Origin: Hyphomicrobium sp. 12-62-95
Lineage (GTDB): Bacteria; Pseudomonadota; Alphaproteobacteria; Rhizobiales; Hyphomicrobiaceae
Direction of reading: 5' to 3'
NCBI GenBank assembly: GCA_002279935.1
Contig: NCCZ01000014.1
Location: 62,001-126,000, forward strand
Length of the DNA stretch: 64,000 nucleotides
Below the pieces are notes generated by a model. The model worked only from the letters and a program-made list of their open reading frames with translations. It had not been told where the DNA came from and searched no databases. The position numbers and the translations under genes were made by a program. Numbering within the stretch: the stretch's first letter is position 1; each line of letters begins with the position of its first letter. Below, one piece after another: positions 9,102 through 18,014 of this stretch.

Positions 9102-9533
9102 GTGCGTAGCCGTTCTTTTCTTGCCGCCGCCATTCTTGGCGCCGTTACACTTCTGTCGTCGCTGCCGGCTTGGGCCGATGTTCGCATCCGCGTCGACAAA
9201 AGTTCCCAGACCATGACCGTCTCCGTCGATGGCTGGTCGCAATATCAGTGGCCTATCTCGACCGCCAAACGCGGCTACCACACTCCCACCGGCAGCTGGC
9301 GCCCATTCCGCCTCGAGCGCTCCTGGTATTCGCGCAAATACGACAATGCGCCGATGCCGAACTCGATCTTTTTCCTCGGCGGCTACGCCATCCACGGCAC
9401 CACCCATGTCAGCCAGCTCGGCCGTCCCGCCTCGCGCGGCTGCATCCGGCTGCATCCCGCCCACGCCCGCGAACTCTTCGCCCTCGTCCGTCAGTACGGC
9501 ATGCGGCAGACGCGCATCACCATCACGAATTGA
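9102..9533 (+). CDS. L,D-transpeptidase (YkuD family), compact form
   Basis: This periplasmic enzyme forms 3-3 peptidoglycan cross-links or anchors proteins to peptidoglycan. The 143-residue product is a signal peptide (to about residue 27, LPAWA) followed almost only by a YkuD catalytic domain. The catalytic motif is complete: His98 in IHGTTH and Cys114 in RGCIRLHP. The GTG start at 9102 has GGGGAGGAG six bases upstream, which is better than the ATG at 9048. A second L,D-transpeptidase gene follows 96 bases later on the same strand. Confidence 0.92.
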   Translation: MRSRSFLAAAILGAVTLLSSLPAWADVRIRVDKSSQTMTVSVDGWSQYQWPISTAKRGYHTPTGSWRPFRLERSWYSRKYDNAPMPNSIFFLGGYAIHGTTHVSQLGRPASRGCIRLHPAHARELFALVRQYGMRQTRITITN

Positions 9534-9629
9534 ACATCAACGGCGTTGGCGTGGGGCCACGCCGGCCCCGCGCACCGTTTTCATCTCGACACCGCTCCCC
9601 TAGTGTTTGTGTAACTGGAGCCGATTCCC

Positions 9630-10466
9630 ATGCGCCGCCTTCCTCTCCTCGCCCTGTTCGCCTGGCTCGCACTCGTGCCGGGAGCAGCCGCCGCCGAACC
9701 GGCATCCACAGTCCCTGCAGGCGAAACGGCGGCAACGCCTCCGTCCGCCGAAGCTGCTCCGGCCGGCACCGCCTCCCGCTCTGAACCCGCTTCGGTAACA
9801 CCGGCCGCCGCGACCGCCACGGCGGCACCGGCCGATGCCGAAGCAGCCAAAGCCGCCGCAGCGCCCGCGCCTCCACCCGAGCCGACGCTCCTCGTTAATA
9901 TCAACCTCACGACGCAGCGCATGGTCGTGACTGAAAACGGCGCGCCGAAATATACCTGGGCCGTCTCCTCGGGTGCCTATGGCTACCCCACGCCTGTCGG
10001 CACGTTCAATCCGACGTGGATGTCGAAGATGTGGTACTCTAAGCAGTACGACAACGCGCCCATGCCGCACGCCATCTTCTTCAAGAACGGCGCCGCCATT
10101 CACGCCACGAGTTCGGTGCGCCTGCTCGGCACGCCCGCGTCACACGGTTGCGTCCGCCTCTCGCCCTCCAACGCCGCCAAGCTCTATGCGATGGTCCAGC
10201 GCCACGGCAAAGCGCGCACCGAAATCAAAGTCCACGGCCGCCCGAAGTACACCGCCCCGCGCATTGCCAAACAGCGCGCCACCCAACCGCGCATGCGCTA
10301 CGCCTATAGCGCGCCCTCCAGCTACGGTTACCAGCCCTACGCTCCACCGCGCTACGTCTTTCCTGGCGATGCCCCGCCCCGTTACTTCGTGCCCTCCAAC
10401 AAGCAGCGCGCAGCCATGATGAGAAAGCGCCGCGCCGCCGCCCGCCAGTATTATTCCGGCTACTAG
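9630..10466 (+). CDS. L,D-transpeptidase (YkuD family) with Ala/Pro-rich linker and Tyr/Arg-rich tail
   Basis: The 278-residue precursor has a signal peptide (to about residue 22, GAAAAE). An Ala/Pro/Thr-rich low-complexity linker follows to about residue 85, which could span the periplasm or peptidoglycan. The YkuD domain covers about residues 88-205 with the catalytic IHATSSVRLLG and SHGCVRLS motifs (Cys174). The last 70 residues are basic and rich in Tyr and Pro, unlike the compact neighbour. The domains of the two neighbouring genes are similar (both contain SK/RxYDNAPMP), suggesting a tandem duplication with later gain of linker and tail. Confidence 0.92.
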   Translation: MRRLPLLALFAWLALVPGAAAAEPASTVPAGETAATPPSAEAAPAGTASRSEPASVTPAAATATAAPADAEAAKAAAAPAPPPEPTLLVNINLTTQRMVVTENGAPKYTWAVSSGAYGYPTPVGTFNPTWMSKMWYSKQYDNAPMPHAIFFKNGAAIHATSSVRLLGTPASHGCVRLSPSNAAKLYAMVQRHGKARTEIKVHGRPKYTAPRIAKQRATQPRMRYAYSAPSSYGYQPYAPPRYVFPGDAPPRYFVPSNKQRAAMMRKRRAAARQYYSGY

Positions 10467-10491
10467 CCGCGAGCACATCGCGGCCGAACAG

Positions 10492-10520
10492 AAAAGCGGC
10501 GGATGAGATCCGCCGCTTTT
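10492..10520. terminator. Bidirectional terminator between L,D-transpeptidase and DUF1134 gene
   Basis: The arms AAAAGCGGCGGAT and ATCCGCCGCTTTT form a perfect 13-bp stem around a GAG loop, with U-runs in both directions. It separates two convergent genes. Confidence 0.9.
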
Positions 10521-10546
10521 TCTTGTGCCCTATCGTGTGACAGAAA

Positions 10547-11809
10547 TCAGAACGGGTTCCACGTCGGCTGGTCGGTGAACCGCAGATAGCCGATGTTGGC
10601 ACCCAACCGGAGCCCGATCCCCGAACGGATCGGGGCCATGATCACATCGCCGCCTTTCAGCAGCGTCATGCCCACACCACCAACTAAATACGCCGATCCG
10701 TCGACGCCCGTGAAGCTGCGATAAAGCTGGGCGGGATCGCGCATGCGGTAGACGAGAATGAGCGTCCGCCCGCCTTCTGCACCCAGATCGTAACCGATCG
10801 ACGGGCCGTGCCAGTGAATGGGCCGGGTGCCACCTTGGCGAAGATAGAGCGTCCCCTTGCCGTACCGCAGGCCCGCGAGAAATGCGCCTCCGCCCTCGGT
10901 GCCGAGGATATAGCCCGTCGGACGTCCCGTATTCGCGAACGCATATTCGATGACGCTAGCAAGGTTCGTCGAGATCGTGCCGAAAAATCCGCGGCTTGCA
11001 TCGCGGACCTCATCGATGGTGTAGCCCTCGTCGGCCGTCTCGAACATAATCGGCGGCAGAGCATTCGGCACACCCGCATCGGTGCCAGGAGCGGCAGCAA
11101 CAGCTGGAGCGCTGCCCGGCGCACCCGGCGGCGGCACGACGGATTTCGACTTGGAATCCCAAACGCCGTCACCGCCCGAAGACGGAGGTGTAGCCGGCTT
11201 GGGCGGCTCTGATTTTGCCACCGGGGCAGGGGCGGCTGGAGTCTTCGGCTTCTGCTCGGATTTCGGCGGCTCAGGTTTGGCTGACACGACCGGTGCCGGC
11301 GGCTTCTGCGGTGCGGGGTCGGCCTTCGCCGCCACTTCGGCCGGCTTGCTGGCCCCGATCTCGCGCGCCACCTTCTCTTCCAGATACGCCGCCTTTGCCT
11401 TCATCACCGCCAGGATCTCAATGCTAGCCGCCTCGATCTCCGCCAACTTGCTACAGTCGTAAGACCCATCGGAACCGGCGCGGCCAAGCTGGTCCACTTT
11501 GCTCAAGAGTTCGTTGGCCTGCGTATCGAGTTCTCCCAGCCGCCCGTCTTCGAGATAGAGCATGGCCCGCTCTTCGCGGTCCTCACCGGTCCACCCCTTC
11601 TTTTCCGCCAGCGCCGTTAACCGCGCCCGCATACGCGGTTGCGCTTCGCTGTTATAGCCACGCAGCGTCGCGCCAAATTTATCGACAGCCTCCGCAAAGG
11701 TCTTTGCTGTGCACCCCGCCGCCGTCGGCTCAGCCGCCAGCGCCGGATGGGCACTGCAAAAACAGCCGAGGGCCAGTGCAAGCAGCCCGGTTCGCAACAA
11801 TCGAATCAT
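10547..11809 (-). CDS. EipA-like periplasmic DUF1134 protein with extra N-terminal domain
   Basis: DUF1134 is the domain of Brucella EipA, a periplasmic protein needed for envelope integrity. Here the domain covers about residues 255-420 (MFETADEGYTIDEV, GTEGGGAFLAGLRYG, WHGPSIGYDLGAEGG, ending TWNPF). It is preceded by a signal peptide (to about residue 26, ALA-AEP), a helical region with two Cys (about 33 and 118) and a Pro/Ala/Lys-rich linker (about 155-240). At 420 residues it is about twice the length expected for a bare DUF1134 protein. The opposite-strand neighbours are L,D-transpeptidases, fitting a cell-wall context. Function by homology only. Confidence 0.82.
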   Translation of the reverse strand: MIRLLRTGLLALALGCFCSAHPALAAEPTAAGCTAKTFAEAVDKFGATLRGYNSEAQPRMRARLTALAEKKGWTGEDREERAMLYLEDGRLGELDTQANELLSKVDQLGRAGSDGSYDCSKLAEIEAASIEILAVMKAKAAYLEEKVAREIGASKPAEVAAKADPAPQKPPAPVVSAKPEPPKSEQKPKTPAAPAPVAKSEPPKPATPPSSGGDGVWDSKSKSVVPPPGAPGSAPAVAAAPGTDAGVPNALPPIMFETADEGYTIDEVRDASRGFFGTISTNLASVIEYAFANTGRPTGYILGTEGGGAFLAGLRYGKGTLYLRQGGTRPIHWHGPSIGYDLGAEGGRTLILVYRMRDPAQLYRSFTGVDGSAYLVGGVGMTLLKGGDVIMAPIRSGIGLRLGANIGYLRFTDQPTWNPF

Positions 11810-11991
11810 TCAGGTCCCCAAGCGGTTAGGTCCAACAGTGGAGACGGCGACAAAACGGCATCAACGTGGCGAAAGGCTCCGGATGCGGCCAATCCCTCGG
11901 CATGGCTCGTGGGGCGGAAGACGCCAAACGATCGTCCGGTACCGGCCTCGGCATAGGCGCCACCTCGCGGCGATCCGTCGCCCGGCCCCGC

Positions 11992-12005
11992 TTGATCTTG
12001 ATCAT
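11992..12005. promoter_or_regulatory. Fnr/FixK-like box
   Basis: TTGAT-CTTG-ATCAT matches the Fnr/FixK consensus TTGAT-N4-ATCAA at nine of ten positions. It lies about 180 bp from each divergent start codon, so it could act on either gene. It was found by eye and chance occurrence is possible. Confidence 0.35.
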
Positions 12006-12102
12006 AACCCGGCCCCCTGGCCAAACCTATGTATCGCCATCACAAGGCTCGCACCGGCAGCGTCGATAAGCACGCATCCGACCGGAGTGTTGTCTAGTGC
12101 GA

Positions 12103-12131
12103 TTGACATAAGCGACTGTCAGATATTTGAT
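12103..12131 (+). promoter_or_regulatory. Possible sigma-70 promoter for fpr
   Basis: A perfect TTGACA -35 is followed after 17 bases by TTTGAT, a poor -10. The distance to the fpr ATG is about 50 bases. The -35 is good; the overall call is weak. Confidence 0.35.
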
Positions 12132-12183
12132 AGCGCCGGGTCGGCCATCGGACCAGACCTGCAACGGCCGGAGCTGACCGATT

Positions 12184-13017
12184 ATGCTGGACGATGTTTC
12201 GCTTCCCGAAGCTGATAAGGCACCGGCCACCGAGCGGCCGTTGGCGCCGGGGCTGCGCCGTGAAACGGTGTTGTCAATAACGCACTACACGGACAAGCTT
12301 TTTTCGTTCCAAACCACCCGCGCCCCCTCGGTCCGGTTTCAAAGCGGTCAGTTCGTCATGATCGGGTTGGAGAACGAGGCCCGCCCCCTCCTGCGCGCTT
12401 ACTCCATCACCAGCGCCGTCTACGATGACCACCTGGAGTTTTTCTCCATCAAGGTTCCGAATGGCCCGCTGACGTCGCGCCTGCAACACATCAAGGTCGG
12501 CGACAGCATTGTCGTGAACGGCAAGCCGACCGGCACGCTTTTGATGTCAAACCTGAAACCCGGCAGGCGCCTGTGGTTGCTCGCAACCGGAACGGGCTTC
12601 GCGCCGTTCGCCAGCATACTGCGCGATCCCGAAACCTATGATGCCTTCGAAACCGTCATCGCCGTCGAAGGCTGTCGCGACGTCGCCGAACTGCAATTCG
12701 CCACAAATGTCGTCTCGGAAGTCCGCCAGCACGAATATCTGGGCGAAGCCGCCGCCGGCAAACTGCTCTACTACGCAACGGTGACGCGCGAACCCTTCCA
12801 CCACCAGGGCCGCATCCCCGATCTGATTGCCTCGAACAAAATGACAGCCGATCTGGGCATCGCACCCTTCGGCAGCGAAGACGAGCGCGTGATGATGTGC
12901 GGCAACCCGCAGATGCTCGCGGACTTGAAAACGTTGCTCGCATCCCGCGGCCTCGTCGAAGGCTCCAGCGGCGAACCCGGCGAGTTCGTGATCGAAAAAG
13001 CCTTCGTCGAGAAATAG
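12184..13017 (+). CDS. fpr: Ferredoxin--NADP(+) reductase, bacterial type
   Basis: This FAD flavoprotein shuttles electrons between NADPH and ferredoxin or flavodoxin and supports oxidative-stress defence and iron-sulfur enzymes. The 277-residue protein shows the FAD-binding LRAYSITS motif (about residue 70), the GPLTSRLQ phosphate loop, the NADP-binding LATGTGFAPFASILR (about 136) and MMCGNPQML. It ends FVIEKAFVEK, and a C-terminal VEK is typical of the bacterial subclass I enzymes. It is preceded by a spacer shared with the divergent DUF1134 gene. Confidence 0.95.
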   Translation: MLDDVSLPEADKAPATERPLAPGLRRETVLSITHYTDKLFSFQTTRAPSVRFQSGQFVMIGLENEARPLLRAYSITSAVYDDHLEFFSIKVPNGPLTSRLQHIKVGDSIVVNGKPTGTLLMSNLKPGRRLWLLATGTGFAPFASILRDPETYDAFETVIAVEGCRDVAELQFATNVVSEVRQHEYLGEAAAGKLLYYATVTREPFHHQGRIPDLIASNKMTADLGIAPFGSEDERVMMCGNPQMLADLKTLLASRGLVEGSSGEPGEFVIEKAFVEK

Positions 13018-13041
13018 AACGATGATCTCGACCAAAGACGA

Positions 13042-13068
13042 GGGCCCGCACCGGAACGGTGCAGGCCC
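13042..13068. terminator. Hairpin after fpr, convergent with the repeat-protein gene
   Basis: GGGCC-C-GCACC and GGTGC-A-GGCCC pair with one internal mismatch around GGAAC. There is no clear U-run on the plus strand, so termination efficiency is uncertain. Confidence 0.45.
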
Positions 13069-13088
13069 ATCGATCGCATATTCAGCGT

Positions 13089-13382
13089 TTACTTCTTGTC
13101 GATGCCGGGATGATCCTGCATCGCCTTTTCAGCCAGACCGCCGGTTTCCGGCTTAGCCGTCGGATTAGCAGTGGTGCCGCCCCCGGTCACGCCCGGCGCA
13201 TCTTTCATAGCCTTTTCCGCAAGACCGCCGGTTTCCGGTTTGACAGTGGGCTGCGTGGTTCCGCCCTGACCGCTGACGCCAGGATTATCCTTCATAACTT
13301 TTTCGGAAAGGCCGCCGCCACCGGCAAGCGCCATCGATGTCGTGCTAGCAATCAACATGAGAGCCAAAGATAAGGACTTCAT
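13089..13382 (-). CDS. Small exported protein with three 29-residue repeats
   Basis: A 97-residue precursor: signal peptide to about residue 20 (SMALA), then three near-identical motifs, GGLSEKVMKDNPGV (23-36), GGLAEKAMKDAPGV (52-65) and GGLAEKAMQDHPGI (81-94). The spacing is exactly 29 residues, with linkers ending in TVKPE or TAKPE. It is a paralogue of the next gene, which has two copies at the same period. AAGGAG lies seven bases before the ATG. I recognise no family. The mature part is short, Gly/Lys-rich and without Cys, suggesting a soluble periplasmic or secreted peptide. Confidence 0.75.
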   Translation of the reverse strand: MKSLSLALMLIASTTSMALAGGGGLSEKVMKDNPGVSGQGGTTQPTVKPETGGLAEKAMKDAPGVTGGGTTANPTAKPETGGLAEKAMQDHPGIDKK

Positions 13383-13459
13383 TGTAGGTCTCCTTAGAGG
13401 TGAGGTGATGAGAAATTAGGCTCGACGACCTTCAGGCGCTGAGCATCGAGACGATGTGT

Positions 13460-13660
13460 CTAGCCGCGGACACCGGGATGATCCTTCATGGCCTTCGCCG
13501 TGAGACTGCGATCGTCGGGCTTGGCGGTCGGGTTGAGGGTTGCACCGTTGCTGACAACGCCGGGGTGATCCATCTGCACCTTCGAGGTGAGGCCGCCGTC
13601 GGCAAACGCAAGCGAGGTCGATGCAGCAAGCAGCAGGGCTGCAAGTGTGGAAACTTTCAT
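13460..13660 (-). CDS. Small exported protein with two 29-residue repeats
   Basis: A 66-residue precursor: signal peptide to about residue 20 (SLAFA), then GGLTSKVQMDHPGV (22-35) and RSLTAKAMKDHPGV (51-64), again 29 residues apart and joined by a linker containing NPTAKP. The shared motif, linker and period make it a clear paralogue of the three-repeat gene downstream, 77 bases away on the same strand. GGAG precedes the ATG by seven bases. Function unknown. Confidence 0.75.
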   Translation of the reverse strand: MKVSTLAALLLAASTSLAFADGGLTSKVQMDHPGVVSNGATLNPTAKPDDRSLTAKAMKDHPGVRG

Positions 13661-13773
13661 GGTCGTTCTCCAGATTTGAGATTGTTGAGGGAAGCGAGAG
13701 CGACGGTTCGAACTGTCAAATGGAATTACGGGACAACCCCGCTGCGGTTTCAGATGACAGAAATGAAATGAAA

Positions 13774-13799
13774 AACGCCGGGCTTATGGGCCCGGCGTT
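13774..13799 (-). terminator. Terminator of the polyamine/mmsA operon
   Basis: AACGCCGGGC and GCCCGGCGTT form a perfect 10-bp stem. On the minus strand it is followed by TTTTTCATTTC, and it lies 26 bases past the mmsA stop. Confidence 0.85.
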
Positions 13800-13824
13800 C
13801 AGAGTTCGTCAGAATAAAAAATGG

Positions 13825-15321
13825 TTACTTCAAGCTCGGGAAGTTGAACTCCGCACCTTTGCGGATGCCTGTGGGCCAGCGCGCCGTCACCGTCTTAAGC
13901 CGCGTATAGAACCGCACGCCCTCCGGTCCATAGATCGCATGATCGCCAAACAGCGACCGCTTCCATCCGCCGAACGAGTGATACGCCACCGGCACCGGCA
14001 GCGGCACGTTGATGCCGACCATGCCGACCTCGATCTTGTCCGCGAACGCCCGCGCCGCATCGCCGTCTCTCGTAAAGATCGCGGTACCGTTGCCATACTC
14101 GTGCGCGTTGATAAGCCCCGCCGCCTCGTCGAATGATTGAGCCCGCACGACCGAAAGCACGGGACCAAAGATCTCCTGTTTGTAAATGGTCATCTCCGGC
14201 GTTACGCGATCGAACAGCGATCCGCCGAGGAAGTAGCCGTTCTCATATCCTTGCAGAACGAGCCCGCGCCCGTCCACGACAAGCTCCGCGCCTTCCGTCA
14301 CGCCTTGATCAATGAGGCCAGTGATCTTGCGCTTGGCCTCCGCCGTCACGACAGGACCCATCTCTGCATCCGGGTCTGTTGCCGGGCCGATCTTCAACGC
14401 GCGCACCTTCGGAGCCAGCGCCTCAACAAGTTTGTTCGCCGTTTGCTCGCCCACCGGCACTGCGACTGAAATCGCCATGCAACGCTCGCCTGCCGAGCCA
14501 TACCCCGCGCCCATGAGCGCATCCACCGCCTGATCGATGTCCGCATCCGGCATCACGATCATATGGTTCTTGGCGCCACCAAGCGCCTGCACGCGTTTGC
14601 CCTTCGCCGTGCCGCGCGCGTAGATGTATTCCGCGATCGGCGTCGAGCCGACAAAGCTCACCGCAGCGATGTCAGGATGATCGAGGATCGCGTCGACCGC
14701 TTCCTTGTCGCCGTGCACGACGTTGAACACGCCCTTCGGCAGCCCGGCCTCCTGCAGCAACTCCCAGATGAGCATCGTCGCCGACGGATCACGCTCCGAC
14801 GGCTTCAGAATGAACGTATTTCCGCACGCAATCGCGACCGGAAACATCCACATCGGCACCATCACCGGGAAGTTGAACGGCGTGATCCCCGCCACCACGC
14901 CCAGCGGCTGTCGGTCCGACCAGCTGTCGATCTCCGGGCCCACGTTGCGGCTAAACTCGCCCTTCAACAGATGCGGAATCCCGCATGCGAAATCGACCAC
15001 ATCTATTCCGCGCTGCAACTCGCCAAGCGCATCGGGATGCGTCTTGCCGTGCTCGCGCGAGATCGCCCGCCCGATGTCGTCGGCCCGCTTCTCCAAAAGC
15101 TCCTTGTACTTGAACAGAACCTTCGCACGCTTCATCGGCGGCAGCGCGCCCCACGCCGGCGCGGCCGCCTTCGCCACCGCCACCGCCGCGTCGACCTCCG
15201 CCTTGGCCGACAACGGCAGCGTTGCGATCTGCTCACCCGTCGCTGGATTATAGACCGCCGAAACCCGCGTCGAACCCGACGTGACCTTGGCCCCGTCAAT
15301 GGCATTTTGAATCGTAAGCAT
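13825..15321 (-). CDS. mmsA: Methylmalonate-semialdehyde dehydrogenase (CoA-acylating)
   Basis: Converts methylmalonate semialdehyde to propionyl-CoA, and malonate semialdehyde to acetyl-CoA, with NAD+ and CoA. The 498-residue aldehyde dehydrogenase has catalytic Cys281 in [11 protein letters not shown]. It carries GGAKNH where ordinary aldehyde dehydrogenases have the general-base Glu (ELGGK), a hallmark of the CoA-acylating MmsA group. [15 protein letters not shown] near the C-terminus also fits. It is the last gene of a nine-gene operon, 17 bases after an omega-amino acid transaminase whose malonate-semialdehyde product (from beta-alanine) it would consume. Confidence 0.95.
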   Translation of the reverse strand: MLTIQNAIDGAKVTSGSTRVSAVYNPATGEQIATLPLSAKAEVDAAVAVAKAAAPAWGALPPMKRAKVLFKYKELLEKRADDIGRAISREHGKTHPDALGELQRGIDVVDFACGIPHLLKGEFSRNVGPEIDSWSDRQPLGVVAGITPFNFPVMVPMWMFPVAIACGNTFILKPSERDPSATMLIWELLQEAGLPKGVFNVVHGDKEAVDAILDHPDIAAVSFVGSTPIAEYIYARGTAKGKRVQALGGAKNHMIVMPDADIDQAVDALMGAGYGSAGERCMAISVAVPVGEQTANKLVEALAPKVRALKIGPATDPDAEMGPVVTAEAKRKITGLIDQGVTEGAELVVDGRGLVLQGYENGYFLGGSLFDRVTPEMTIYKQEIFGPVLSVVRAQSFDEAAGLINAHEYGNGTAIFTRDGDAARAFADKIEVGMVGINVPLPVPVAYHSFGGWKRSLFGDHAIYGPEGVRFYTRLKTVTARWPTGIRKGAEFNFPSLK

Positions 15322-15338
15322 GGAAGAGAGCCTCAGGT

Positions 15339-16661
15339 TTACGGCGTGGTCTTCAAAACGTCGGTCAGGATGTCGAACAGCTGATCGATCTCACCCCGCG
15401 TGATGATGAGCGGCGGCGAGAGCGCCATGATGTCCCCCGTCGTGCGCACCAGAAGCCCCCTCTCGAACGCCGCGACGAACCGGTCGTAAGCGCGCTTCGT
15501 CGGCTGATCCGCCATCGGCGCGAACTCAATCGCTCCAATCAGACCGATGTTCCGGATATCGATCACATGCGGCATGTCGCGAAGCGCATGCAGCCGCTCT
15601 TCCCAGTACCCGGCCAACTCGTTCGCCCGCGTCAGCAGGCCTTCATCCGCATAGGTATCGAGCGTGCCGATCGCCGCCGCGCACGCCATCGGATGACCCG
15701 AGTAGGTGTACCCGTGGAAGAAGTCGATCATCCAATCCGGTCCCGATTGGAACGCGCCGTGAACCTTGTCATTCACGAACACCGCGCCCATCGGGATGGT
15801 ACCGTTGGTGACCCCCTTCGCCGTCGTGATGATGTCGGGCTTGATGCCGAAATAATCCGAGCCGAACGCCGTCCCCATCCGCCCGAACGCGGTGATAACT
15901 TCGTCCGCAATGAGTAGGATGTCATGCTTCCGGCAGATGGCTTCCAGCCGCTTCAGATAACCCTTCGGCGGAATGAGCACGCCCGTCGAGCACGCCACCG
16001 GCTCCACGATCACCGCCGCGATCGTCGACGCATCGTGCAGCGCCACCAGCCGCTCCAGATCGTCGGCCAGTTCCGCCCCATGCTCCGGCTCGCCCTTGGA
16101 GAAGGCATTCCGCGCCAGATCATGCGTGTGCCGCAGGTGATCGACGCCTGCCACCAGCGCACCAAAAAACTTCCGGTTGTTGACCATGCCGCCAACCGAC
16201 ATGCCGCCGAAATTGACGCCGTGATATCCGCGCTCGCGCCCGATCAGCCGGACCTTTGTGGCGTTGCCCTTCGCCCGATGATAGGCGAGCGCCATCTTCA
16301 AGGCCGTCTCCACCGACTCCGACCCCGAGTTGGTGAAAAACACATGGTTGAAGCCCTCAGGCGCCACATTCACAAGCCGCGACGCCGCCTCGAACGCCTT
16401 CACGTGTCCCATCTGGAACGTGCCGGCGAAATCGAGCGTCTCGGCCTGCTCCTTGATCGCCGCCACGATCTTCGGCCGGCAATGACCCGCATTCACGCAC
16501 CACAGCCCCGACGTCCCGTCGATCACCCGCCGCCCCTCGGGCGTGATGTAATGCGATCCCTCCGCCTTCGCAAAAAGCCGCGGCGACGACTTGAATTGCC
16601 GGTTCGCCGTAAACGGCATCCAGAAGGCTTCCAGATCGTTGGTCTTGAGCTGCACGTTCAT
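15339..16661 (-). CDS. Omega-amino acid--pyruvate aminotransferase (beta-alanine type, class III)
   Basis: A PLP enzyme of aminotransferase class III, 440 residues from the ATG at 16661, which has GGAG eight bases upstream. Visible motifs are [11 protein letters not shown] near the N-terminus, [16 protein letters not shown] for PLP phosphate binding, [15 protein letters not shown] (Asp contacting the pyridine nitrogen) and [14 protein letters not shown] with the Schiff-base Lys. The sequence looks closest to beta-alanine--pyruvate transaminases. Placement directly before mmsA supports a route from beta-alanine to acetyl-CoA through malonate semialdehyde. Exact substrate is inferred. Confidence 0.88.
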   Translation of the reverse strand: MNVQLKTNDLEAFWMPFTANRQFKSSPRLFAKAEGSHYITPEGRRVIDGTSGLWCVNAGHCRPKIVAAIKEQAETLDFAGTFQMGHVKAFEAASRLVNVAPEGFNHVFFTNSGSESVETALKMALAYHRAKGNATKVRLIGRERGYHGVNFGGMSVGGMVNNRKFFGALVAGVDHLRHTHDLARNAFSKGEPEHGAELADDLERLVALHDASTIAAVIVEPVACSTGVLIPPKGYLKRLEAICRKHDILLIADEVITAFGRMGTAFGSDYFGIKPDIITTAKGVTNGTIPMGAVFVNDKVHGAFQSGPDWMIDFFHGYTYSGHPMACAAAIGTLDTYADEGLLTRANELAGYWEERLHALRDMPHVIDIRNIGLIGAIEFAPMADQPTKRAYDRFVAAFERGLLVRTTGDIMALSPPLIITRGEIDQLFDILTDVLKTTP

Positions 16662-16704
16662 GTGTTTATCTCCGGGAGGCGCGGCCTCCCTCAAAATCTT
16701 GAAA

Positions 16705-18000
16705 CTACGACGCCTGCGTCACGGCTTCCGTCAGCGCCGCCTCGAACACGTCCATGCCCTCGCGCACCAATTCGTCGCTCGCCGTCAGCGGCGACAGGAA
16801 ACGGATCACGTTGCCATAGGTGCCGCACGACAAGAGGATGAGCCCACGTGCGTTCGCGGCCTTGAGCAGCGCCTGCGTCAGCTGCGGCGCCGGCTCATGG
16901 GTCTTCTGATCCTTGACCAGTTCCACCGCGCACATGGCGCCAAGCCCGCGCACGTCGCCGATACAATTCAAGTTCGAACGATTGCTGAGTTCATGGCAGC
17001 GGTCCATCATGATCCGGCCAATGGCGTTGGCTCTCTCGCACAGGTTCTCGTCTTCGATGATATCGAGCACCGCATGCGCCGCAGCACACGCCACCGGATT
17101 GCCGGCATACGTGCCGCCGAGCCCACCCGGCCCCGATGCGTCCATCACATCCGCGCGCCCTGTGATGGCCGCCAGCGGCATTCCGCCAGCGAGCCCTTTC
17201 GCGAGCGTCACGACGTCGGCCTTCACGCCAGCATGCTCCATCGCGAACATTTTGCCCGTGCGCGCAAACCCCGACTGAATTTCATCGGCAATGAGCACGA
17301 TCCCATGTTGGTCGCAGATCCGGCGCAATTCTCGCAAGAACTCGGGCGGTGCGATGTTGAACCCGCCCTCGCCCTGCACCGGCTCGATGATGATGCCGGC
17401 GATGCTGGACGGGTCGGCCGTGTGCTTGAACAGGCTCTTCAAGCTGTACAGGCTCTGTTCGACCGACACGCAATGATAAGCGTTCGGAAACTCCACCTGA
17501 TAAATATCGGCAGGGAAGGGGCCAAAACCCTTCTTGTAGGGCACCACTTTGCCCGTTAGCGCCATGCCCATCATGGTGCGGCCATGAAACCCCGCCGTGA
17601 ACGAGATGATGCCCGGCCGTCCCGTGTACGCGCGCGCGACCTTCACCGCATTCTCGACCGCTTCCGCACCCGTCGAGATCAGCATGGTCTTGGCCGGCCC
17701 TTCCACGGGCGCAATCGCGTTCAGCCGTTCGGCAAGGCGAACATACGATTCATACGGCGTCACCTGGAAGCAGACATGGCTGAACGCCTTCATCTGCTCT
17801 TCGACGGCCTTTAGAATGCGCGGATGCTGGTGGCCAGTGTTCGTCACCGCGATCCCGGCCGCGAAGTCGATGTAGCGCTTTCCGTCCTCGCTCCAGATCT
17901 CGGAGTTGAGCGCGCGCGCGGCATAGATCGACGTCGCGTGACCGATCCCGCGCGGCACGGCGGCACTGCGGCGTTCATGAAGTTCGGCGGAAGTGGCCAT
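16705..18000 (-). CDS. gabT: 4-aminobutyrate aminotransferase
   Basis: Transfers the amino group of GABA to 2-oxoglutarate, giving succinate semialdehyde; related enzymes also accept 5-aminovalerate. The 431-residue protein starts at the ATG at 18000 with GAGGAG upstream. Class III motifs include ISTGAEAVENAVKVAR, TAGFHGRTMMGMALTGK, EPVQGEGGFNIAPPEF, LIADEIQSGFARTGK and TLAKGLAGGMPLAA with the PLP Lys. It lies 14 bases after gcdH. With gabD in the same operon it completes GABA degradation to succinate. Confidence 0.94.
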   Translation of the reverse strand: MATSAELHERRSAAVPRGIGHATSIYAARALNSEIWSEDGKRYIDFAAGIAVTNTGHQHPRILKAVEEQMKAFSHVCFQVTPYESYVRLAERLNAIAPVEGPAKTMLISTGAEAVENAVKVARAYTGRPGIISFTAGFHGRTMMGMALTGKVVPYKKGFGPFPADIYQVEFPNAYHCVSVEQSLYSLKSLFKHTADPSSIAGIIIEPVQGEGGFNIAPPEFLRELRRICDQHGIVLIADEIQSGFARTGKMFAMEHAGVKADVVTLAKGLAGGMPLAAITGRADVMDASGPGGLGGTYAGNPVACAAAHAVLDIIEDENLCERANAIGRIMMDRCHELSNRSNLNCIGDVRGLGAMCAVELVKDQKTHEPAPQLTQALLKAANARGLILLSCGTYGNVIRFLSPLTASDELVREGMDVFEAALTEAVTQAS

Positions 18001-18014
18001 GGTTCGAATGCTCC

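Larger units (their letters stand above)
11810..12183. other. Divergent intergenic region between DUF1134 gene and fpr
   Basis: No convincing gene lies in these 374 bases. They should carry the promoters of both divergent genes. A Fnr/FixK-like box is visible at 11992 and a weak -35/-10 pair at 12103-12131. Confidence 0.5.

Noticed and set aside
13696..13720. T-loop-like GGTTCGAAC sequence as part of a tRNA
   Set aside because: No acceptor or anticodon stems could be built around it.
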